Part shown: one piece after another, positions 58,431 to 64,000 of the stretch | Layout: every line of letters starts with the position of its first letter | Numbering within the stretch: position 1 is the stretch's first letter | Position numbers and translations under genes: made by a program | Notes under the pieces: model-generated | Databases searched by the model: none | Told to the model about the DNA's origin: nothing | Seen by the model: the letters and a program-made list of their open reading frames with translations, nothing else | Assembly (NCBI GenBank): GCA_002426795.1 | Contig: DINQ01000010.1 | Span: forward strand, 124,001 to 188,000 | Source of the DNA: Bacteroidales bacterium UBA5536 | Lineage (GTDB): Bacteria > Bacteroidota > Bacteroidia > Bacteroidales > F082 | Length of the DNA stretch: 64,000 nucleotides | Direction: 5' to 3'

Positions 58431-59111
58431 TTATTCTCGTCGTCCACCCATAAAGATGGCAATATAATAAAGTAATGTAGCCAAAGAAGATAAGGCTGCC
58501 ACTACATAAGTATAAGCTGCCCATTTCAAGGCATCTTTAGCCATTGGCATTGTAGTCTGATCAGTGATGCCGCTTGCACCAAGCCATGCAACAGCGCGTC
58601 GGCTCGCATCTATTTCTACAGGTAAGGTGATAAAGCTAAACAAGGTTGTAAAGGCAAACATGATAATTCCTGCAAGCAACAATTGAGGAAATGTTTGCAA
58701 GAGTAAGATGCCAGCAAGCAGCACCCATTGCACCCATTTTGAACTGAAACTGACAATTGGAACCAGCGTACTGCGCATCTGCAACCAGCTGTAGGCATGA
58801 GCATGTTGCACTGCATGTCCACATTCGTGCGCTGCAACTGCAGCTGCAGCCACGCTGCTTCCTTCATATACATCCCTGCTGAGGTTTACCGTCTTATTTG
58901 TAGGATTATAATGGTCTGTAAGTTCGCCATCAACAGAAATAACCTTTACGTCCATGATTCCGTTGTCGGCTAACATTTTTTGAGCCACTTCACGACCTGT
59001 CAGATGATAATTGACAGGTATTTTGCTAAAAGCTTTAAATTTTGATTTGAGTTGACTACTGATAAGCCAACTGATCAACATAAAAAACCCAAAGATTATC
59101 CAGATAAACAT
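58431..59111 (-). CDS. Membrane zinc metallopeptidase (YugP-like)
   Basis: A 226-aa membrane protein with an N-terminal helix (IFGFFMLISWLI) and further helices in the second half. The zinc site is HECGH (H95, E96, H99) within AVAAHECGHAVQHAHAY, preceded by 'NPTNKTVNLSRDVYEGSS', both typical of the neutral zinc metallopeptidase 2 / YugP family. The substrate is unknown in the family. It follows a γ-carbonic anhydrase gene on the same strand at a distance of 114 bp. Confidence 0.9.
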   Translation of the reverse strand: MFIWIIFGFFMLISWLISSQLKSKFKAFSKIPVNYHLTGREVAQKMLADNGIMDVKVISVDGELTDHYNPTNKTVNLSRDVYEGSSVAAAAVAAHECGHAVQHAHAYSWLQMRSTLVPIVSFSSKWVQWVLLAGILLLQTFPQLLLAGIIMFAFTTLFSFITLPVEIDASRRAVAWLGASGITDQTTMPMAKDALKWAAYTYVVAALSSLATLLYYIAIFMGGRRE

Positions 59112-59225
59112 TTTTTACATGAATTAGTTTAATGTACAATATCAAAAGGCTTGCCACAAAACCAAAAAAAGATTTGCTACCAGTGGATTTAACAAATTTT
59201 ATTTATTGAAATGAAATCTGTCAGA

Positions 59226-59765
59226 TTAAATACTTTCAATAGGCTTGATGTTGTTGTCGTGCCAGCTGGCATACATGGTATAGGATTTTGCAATTCGATT
59301 CACCTCGCCTTCAAGTAGTTGCTGGTCAATACTTTTGATTTTTCTGGCAGGAACACCTGCATAAACAGAGCCAGATTCAATTACAGTATCTTTCGAAACT
59401 AATGCGCCGGCAGCAACAATAGAATTACTTTCAACAACGGCTCCATCCATGATGATAGCTCCCATGCCAATTAAAACATTGTCTTGAATTGTACAGCCAT
59501 GCACAATGGCATTATGGGCAATGGAGACATTATTCCCTATATTGACAGGCGCTTTTTGGTATGTGCAATGAATCACAACACCATCCTGGATGTTTACATT
59601 GTTTCCGATTTTGATGTAATGCACATCACCTCTGACCACAGCATTGAACCAGACACTGCAATTATTGCCCATATGAACGTCGCCTACAATGGTAGCATTT
59701 TCAGCAAAAAAACAATTTTCGCCGAAAACTGGGTGCATATTTTTTACACTTCTGATCAGTGCCAT
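59226..59765 (-). CDS. Gamma-carbonic-anhydrase-like hexapeptide-repeat protein
   Basis: The start at 59765 (MALIRSVKNMHPVFGENCFF) gives 179 aa; an upstream in-frame ATG at 59831 would overlap nadB. The protein is a left-handed beta-helix of hexapeptide repeats, with the three histidines of the metal site in VVIHCTYQK and SIAHNAIVHGCTI. Whether it is an active carbonic anhydrase or a related (YrdA/PaaY-type) protein is open. It starts 4 bp after nadB, so it belongs to its transcript. Confidence 0.92.
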   Translation of the reverse strand: MALIRSVKNMHPVFGENCFFAENATIVGDVHMGNNCSVWFNAVVRGDVHYIKIGNNVNIQDGVVIHCTYQKAPVNIGNNVSIAHNAIVHGCTIQDNVLIGMGAIIMDGAVVESNSIVAAGALVSKDTVIESGSVYAGVPARKIKSIDQQLLEGEVNRIAKSYTMYASWHDNNIKPIESI

Positions 59766-59769
59766 AGAA

Positions 59770-61332
59770 CTATTTTTTTGAATAATCAACCAGATAATGA
59801 AGTCCGATGCTCTCTTTACGCTGCGAGGCAAATTTGGTAATCAGATAAGCCACATTGATCATATTTCGGAGCTCGCACAAAGGCTCGGTTATTACTGAAC
59901 GATCGTAAAGATCCTCCGTTTCCCTGTATAGAATGTCAAGGCGGTCGAGTGCCCGTTTCAACCTGAGTTCAGAACGAACGATTCCTACATAATTACTCAT
60001 AATCGACTGCAGCTCTTTACGAGATTGTGTGATGAGAATCATTTCTTCATTCATTACCGTTCCCTCAGCATTCCAGTCTGGAATTTTTTCGCAGAATTCG
60101 GTACCTGCGATTTTCGTTGCTGCATCCAGACTGGCTCTGTGCGAAAACACAATTGATTCGAGCAATGAATTAGAAGCCAGCCGATTGGCGCCATGTAAAC
60201 CTGTTGAGCTCACTTCGCCAGATGCATACAAATTATTGATGCTGGTACGTCCGTGAATATCAGTTTTGATTCCACCACAAATGTAGTGCGCTGCTGGCAC
60301 AACAGGAATTAACTCCTTCATGATATTGATGCCAATGCTCAGGCATTTGGCGTAAATGGTCGGAAAATGATGCATGATTTCATGCTCCGAAATATGCCGT
60401 GCATCCAGGTAAACATGTTCACTGCCAGAAAGTTTCATTTCATTGTCAATAGCTCGTGCTACGATATCGCGGGGTGCCAGTGAGGCACGTGGGTCGTATT
60501 TCTGCATAAACTCATTGCCTTTAATATCGCGCAAAATAGCACCTGCTCCGCGCAAGGCTTCGGTGATCAGAAATGATGGTTTCTCTTTGGGATTATAAAG
60601 GGATGTTGGATGAAACTGAATGAATTCCATATGATCAACCACTCCTTTGGCACGATAAAACATGGCAATACCATCACCTGTCGCAATGGCAGGATTGGTT
60701 GTTGTTTGGTACACATTGCCGGCTCCGCCTGTGCTGATCATGGTCGTTTTGGCCAAAATCGTTTTAATTTCACCGGTTTTGGGTTCGAGCACGTATGCGC
60801 CATAACAGGCTACATCGCCATGCGACCGGCGCACGATTTTGCCCAAATGATGTTGGGTAATGAGATCGATGCTGAAATGGTTTTCAAGCAGCTCGATTTT
60901 TGGGTGTTGTTTAACTTTTTCGATGAGGGCGCGTTGGATTTCGGCTCCTGTTTTATCCTGAAAATGCAATACTCTCTTCTCTGAGTGGCCGCCCTCACGC
61001 GCAAGCGCATATTTACCGCTTTCTTCCTTGTCAAAATGGGTTCCCCATTCAATCAACTCTTTGACACGTTCGGTTGATTCTGTGATGGTAATCCGGACGA
61101 TTTCTTCGTTGTTCAGATAGCTTCCGGCATTAAGCGTGTCTTTGATGTGCTTTTCGTAAGTGTCAGGGTTGTACATCACGGCAGCGATGCCTCCTTGTGC
61201 ATACCAGGTTGCCGTATCCGCAGCAGTGGTTTTCGTTACTACTAAAACTGAGCCATGCTCAGCCACTTTGAGGGCATAACTCAAACCAGCAATTCCAGAT
61301 CCCAACACCAAAAAATCTACTTTTTTTCTCAT
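59770..61332 (-). CDS. nadB: L-aspartate oxidase
   Basis: A 520-aa FAD enzyme that oxidises aspartate to iminoaspartate for NAD synthesis. The dinucleotide-binding GSGIAG is at 11-16; 'TWYAQGGIAAVMYNPDTYEK', REGGHSEKRVLHF, 'MEFIQFHPTSLY' and RTSINNLYASGEVSSTGLHG are all characteristic. It is flanked by sucB upstream (3 bp gap) and the γ-CA-like gene downstream, an operon mix of central metabolism. No nadA or nadC is seen in the window. Complete. Confidence 0.96.
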   Translation of the reverse strand: MRKKVDFLVLGSGIAGLSYALKVAEHGSVLVVTKTTAADTATWYAQGGIAAVMYNPDTYEKHIKDTLNAGSYLNNEEIVRITITESTERVKELIEWGTHFDKEESGKYALAREGGHSEKRVLHFQDKTGAEIQRALIEKVKQHPKIELLENHFSIDLITQHHLGKIVRRSHGDVACYGAYVLEPKTGEIKTILAKTTMISTGGAGNVYQTTTNPAIATGDGIAMFYRAKGVVDHMEFIQFHPTSLYNPKEKPSFLITEALRGAGAILRDIKGNEFMQKYDPRASLAPRDIVARAIDNEMKLSGSEHVYLDARHISEHEIMHHFPTIYAKCLSIGINIMKELIPVVPAAHYICGGIKTDIHGRTSINNLYASGEVSSTGLHGANRLASNSLLESIVFSHRASLDAATKIAGTEFCEKIPDWNAEGTVMNEEMILITQSRKELQSIMSNYVGIVRSELRLKRALDRLDILYRETEDLYDRSVITEPLCELRNMINVAYLITKFASQRKESIGLHYLVDYSKK

Positions 61333-61335
61333 AGA

Positions 61336-62643
61336 CTAAAGTCCAAGCAGTACCTCAACAGGATCTTTTGATCCAAACAACATCTTCGTTGGATTCTCCA
61401 GCATTTCTTTCACTTTTACCAAAAAGCTGACAGACTCTCTCCCGTCAATAATCCTGTGGTCGTAACTCAGCGCGACATACATGATAGGATGAATTTCCAC
61501 TTTTCCATTCACGGCAATTGGTCGCTCAACGATATTGTGCATGCCTAAAATGGCAGATTGAGGTGGATTAATGATGGGTGTTGAGAGCATAGAGCCAAAC
61601 ACACCACCATTCGTAATGGTGAAAGTGCCACCAGTCATTTCATCCAGGGTTAATTTGTTGTCGCGGGCTTTGACAGCCAATTCTTTTATCTTTTTTTCAA
61701 TCTCTGCAAGTGAGAGATTTTCAGCATTTCTGATCACCGGAACCACCAGTCCTTTTGGTCCTGAAACGGCAATGCTGATGTCTGCATAATTGAAGGTAAC
61801 TATCTCATCACCATCAATTTGCGAGTTTACCTGAGGGAACTCTTTCAAAGCCTCGGTAACGGCTTTAGTGAAAAATGACATGAATCCTAATCCAATATCA
61901 TGCTTCTGTTTAAAAGTTTCTTTATACTGCTGCCTGATTTGCATGATAGGCGTCATATTCACCTCATTGAAAGTGGTGAGCATGGCAGTCTCATTCTTTA
62001 CTGAAACAAGACGTTCTGACAGCTTTTTACGTAGTGGACTCATTTTTTTGCGCTCAGCATCGCGACTACCGGGTTTAGCTGAATTAAAATTATTTCCGCT
62101 AGTGTTTGCTGCTTCATGCTGATGCTCCTGGAAAAAGCGAACGTCTTTTGTTCCGATGCGATAATGCTTAAAAAAATCGACTAATGCTTCGGCATCAATG
62201 CCTTGCTGTTCCATCATTTTTCTGGCTAAAGGCGAAAGATTGAGCGTTGCATTGGTCTCAACGCTTGATTTTGCGGTCGCTTGCGAAGAAACAGCAGTTT
62301 TTTCAGTTTGATGTACTTCTGCAGAGGGAGAAGCTTTTGGTTCGGGGCTTTTGCCGGCATTCGTATTTGCAGTAGTATTATCATCGGTCTTTTTTGCTGC
62401 AGGAGCTTCAGATGCTTCAATAGATCCAATAACTGAACCAACTGCAATCGTATCGCCCTCCTTTGCTGAAAAAGATATTATTCCCGAAATTTCAGCAGAA
62501 ATACTTAATGTTGCTTTATCTGAGTCAATTTCAGCAATTTCCTGGTCTTTTTCTACGAAACTGCCGTCTTCAACCAGCCAACTTGCCAGCATGACTTCGG
62601 TGATGGATTCGCCCGGGCTAGGCACTTTAATTTCAATGGCCAT
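61336..62643 (-). CDS. sucB: 2-oxoglutarate dehydrogenase E2 (dihydrolipoyl succinyltransferase)
   Basis: A 435-aa E2 with one lipoyl domain (~1-77; lipoylated K43 in EIDSDKATLSI), an Ala/Pro/Thr linker, a peripheral subunit-binding domain (~135-170, LSPLARKMMEQQGIDAEAL) and the catalytic core. H396 and D400 of SYDHRIIDGR are the active-site pair, and DEMTGGTFTITNGGVFGSM is conserved. It transfers the succinyl group to CoA in the TCA cycle. 11 bp after sucA, so co-transcribed. Confidence 0.96.
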   Translation of the reverse strand: MAIEIKVPSPGESITEVMLASWLVEDGSFVEKDQEIAEIDSDKATLSISAEISGIISFSAKEGDTIAVGSVIGSIEASEAPAAKKTDDNTTANTNAGKSPEPKASPSAEVHQTEKTAVSSQATAKSSVETNATLNLSPLARKMMEQQGIDAEALVDFFKHYRIGTKDVRFFQEHQHEAANTSGNNFNSAKPGSRDAERKKMSPLRKKLSERLVSVKNETAMLTTFNEVNMTPIMQIRQQYKETFKQKHDIGLGFMSFFTKAVTEALKEFPQVNSQIDGDEIVTFNYADISIAVSGPKGLVVPVIRNAENLSLAEIEKKIKELAVKARDNKLTLDEMTGGTFTITNGGVFGSMLSTPIINPPQSAILGMHNIVERPIAVNGKVEIHPIMYVALSYDHRIIDGRESVSFLVKVKEMLENPTKMLFGSKDPVEVLLGL

Positions 62644-62654
62644 GATGTTGCTTA

Positions 62655-64000
62655 TTATTCAAGTTTTTTATTTGCAGAATGAAATGTGCTGTCGATATGG
62701 TCAACGTGTAAATCATCCAGTTCTTTTTCAAACGAACGCCATTTGTTTCCAATACAAACCATACCACATTGTTTTTCAACGAAAGGACATGAGCAAGCCT
62801 CAAATGTTTTATCGATGATTTTTTGTTGTCTGATGATGTGGAATTTGGGAGAACCGGTTGCCGGGCTTCCACTTGCAGGTCTGGAAATGAGTTTGAGGTT
62901 GATCTCCTTAAACTCATGGTGAATGAACTTCCATGCACCCATATTCATAGGTTCTTCCTGTACCCAAAGGTAGGTTTTTGCGTTGCTGTATCGTTTAACA
63001 AGCTCCATCATCTGCTTTTTTGGCAAGGGATAAAGTTGTTCAATCCGGATTAGCGCAACCGTATTGTGCTGGTTTTTCTCTTTTTCTTCAAGTAGGTCGT
63101 AATAGACTTTACCCGAGCAAAATACCAGTTTTTCAATTTTTGTGGGATCTGCTTTTTCGTCGTCAATCACTTCTTTAAAGCGGGTGCCCTCAATAAAATC
63201 TTCGATAGGAGAAACACATGAAGGATGCCGGAGCAAACTTTTTGGTGTGAAAATGATGAGTGGCTTTCTGAATGGGCGCATCAGCTGCCTGCGCAGAATA
63301 TGAAAAAGATTTGCCGGGGTTGTGCAGTTTGCAACCTGCATATTGTTTTCGGCGCACAATGTCAGAAATCGCTCAATACGTGCGCTACTGTGTTCGGGAC
63401 CCTGGCCTTCATAGCCATGAGGCAACATTACAACCAAGTCATTCATCACGTTCCACTTGTCTTCGGCACTGCTCAAAAACTGATCGAAAATGATTTGTGC
63501 ACCATTATTGAAATCGCCGAATTGCGCCTCCCAAATGGTAAGTGTTTTAGGAGATGCCAACGCATAGCCATATTCAAATCCAAGCACGCCATACTCGGAC
63601 AATGGTGAGTTGAATACTTCAAACTGTGCCTGATCGTCGCTGAGGTTGTTCAACGGGATATAATTTTCTTCAGAATCTTCAATGCGTAAGAGTGCGTGAC
63701 GGTGCGAAAAAGTACCTCTTTCAACATCTTGCCCGCTCAAACGCACAGGGGTTTTCGATAAAACCAGGCTGCCATATGCCAGCAATTCGCCCATGGCCCA
63801 ATCAAGACGATTTTCCTTGAAAACCATGTCGTTGCGTTGTTCCTGCAAACGGATAGTCTTTCTGAAAAACTGCTTATTTTCGGGTAAAGCAGAAATCTTC
63901 TTTGCAATATCCAGTAAGTCGTTTTTATCAACACCAGTTTCTGGAGAAACATCAAAGTCTTTGTCCTTCGCTTTTTCAATGCCTTGCCAGGTTTCTGAAA
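62655..64000 (-). CDS. sucA: 2-oxoglutarate dehydrogenase E1, C-terminal part (runs off window)
   Basis: The open frame enters at the window edge (SETWQGIEKAKDKDFD...) and continues ~448 codons to the stop at 62655. RLDWAMGELLAYGSLVLS, RLSGQDVERGTFSHRHALL, FEYGYALASPKTLTIWEAQF and GDFNNGAQIIFDQF are signatures of the E1 pyrimidine-binding and C-terminal domains of SucA. It uses thiamine diphosphate to decarboxylate 2-oxoglutarate. The N-terminal half lies outside. Apparent internal start codons are not real starts. Confidence 0.95.
   Translation of the reverse strand, partial: SETWQGIEKAKDKDFDVSPETGVDKNDLLDIAKKISALPENKQFFRKTIRLQEQRNDMVFKENRLDWAMGELLAYGSLVLSKTPVRLSGQDVERGTFSHRHALLRIEDSEENYIPLNNLSDDQAQFEVFNSPLSEYGVLGFEYGYALASPKTLTIWEAQFGDFNNGAQIIFDQFLSSAEDKWNVMNDLVVMLPHGYEGQGPEHSSARIERFLTLCAENNMQVANCTTPANLFHILRRQLMRPFRKPLIIFTPKSLLRHPSCVSPIEDFIEGTRFKEVIDDEKADPTKIEKLVFCSGKVYYDLLEEKEKNQHNTVALIRIEQLYPLPKKQMMELVKRYSNAKTYLWVQEEPMNMGAWKFIHHEFKEINLKLISRPASGSPATGSPKFHIIRQQKIIDKTFEACSCPFVEKQCGMVCIGNKWRSFEKELDDLHVDHIDSTFHSANKKLE

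Overview
The window reads as a chromosomal segment of a Bacteroidota bacterium, probably a Bacteroidales-like environmental lineage. Several signs agree: T9SS type A and type B sorting tails, a TonB-dependent receptor with a carboxypeptidase-like N-terminal domain, the order NAD kinase - DUF6089 - uppS - bamA - ompH - ompH, a fur-purA pair, a DUF2723 protein, and many upstream regions with the Bacteroidetes -7 promoter element TAnnTTTG.

Positions 1-14.2 kb are an accessory region. It starts with a type I restriction-modification locus (hsdM and the 5' part of hsdS). Next comes a tightly packed four-gene cassette of unknown function (2104-5098), then decayed mobile-element pieces (two transposase N-termini and a probable tyrosine-recombinase tail). 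An AT-rich three-gene group follows: a secreted GH16 glucanase, a lipoprotein and an S74-chaperone/T9SS-tail protein. About 3.6 kb without a convincing gene is packed with dispersed palindromes, inverted repeats and 21-bp minisatellites. A divergent sigma-factor-like gene with a 72-aa partner closes the region.

Positions 14.2-64 kb are mostly core genome. In order: a 1378-aa PPDK-like phosphotransfer protein; GAPDH; a T9SS type B surface protein; the (p)ppGpp synthetase/hydrolase; a Fur-family regulator and purA; rimP-nusA-infB behind a terminator-like leader hairpin; tRNA-Gln(UUG); a DUF2723 membrane protein; lgt; a heme/iron-uptake operon with two HmuY-like proteins around one TonB receptor; flavodoxin; a LuxR-type regulator coupled to an RIC-type hemerythrin protein; a glycosyltransferase; dprA; a PrsW-like membrane protein; rsgA; a CBS protein; and the outer-membrane biogenesis block (Omp85-like, nadK, DUF6089, uppS, bamA, two Skp/OmpH). 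Last come a lipoprotein, a zinc peptidase, a gamma-carbonic-anhydrase-like protein, nadB, and the 2-oxoglutarate dehydrogenase genes sucB and (partial) sucA.

Themes: iron/redox control links fur, flavodoxin, the HmuY operon and the hemerythrin gene; a shared Fur/PerR-like box lies upstream of fur and flavodoxin. The envelope theme is BamA/Skp/UppS/Lgt plus T9SS substrates. The least explained parts are the 2.1-5.1 kb cassette and the repeat-dense 9.2-12.8 kb stretch, including a repeat whose conserved arms enclose different hairpins in different copies. All family assignments are from reading the sequence; no database search was run.
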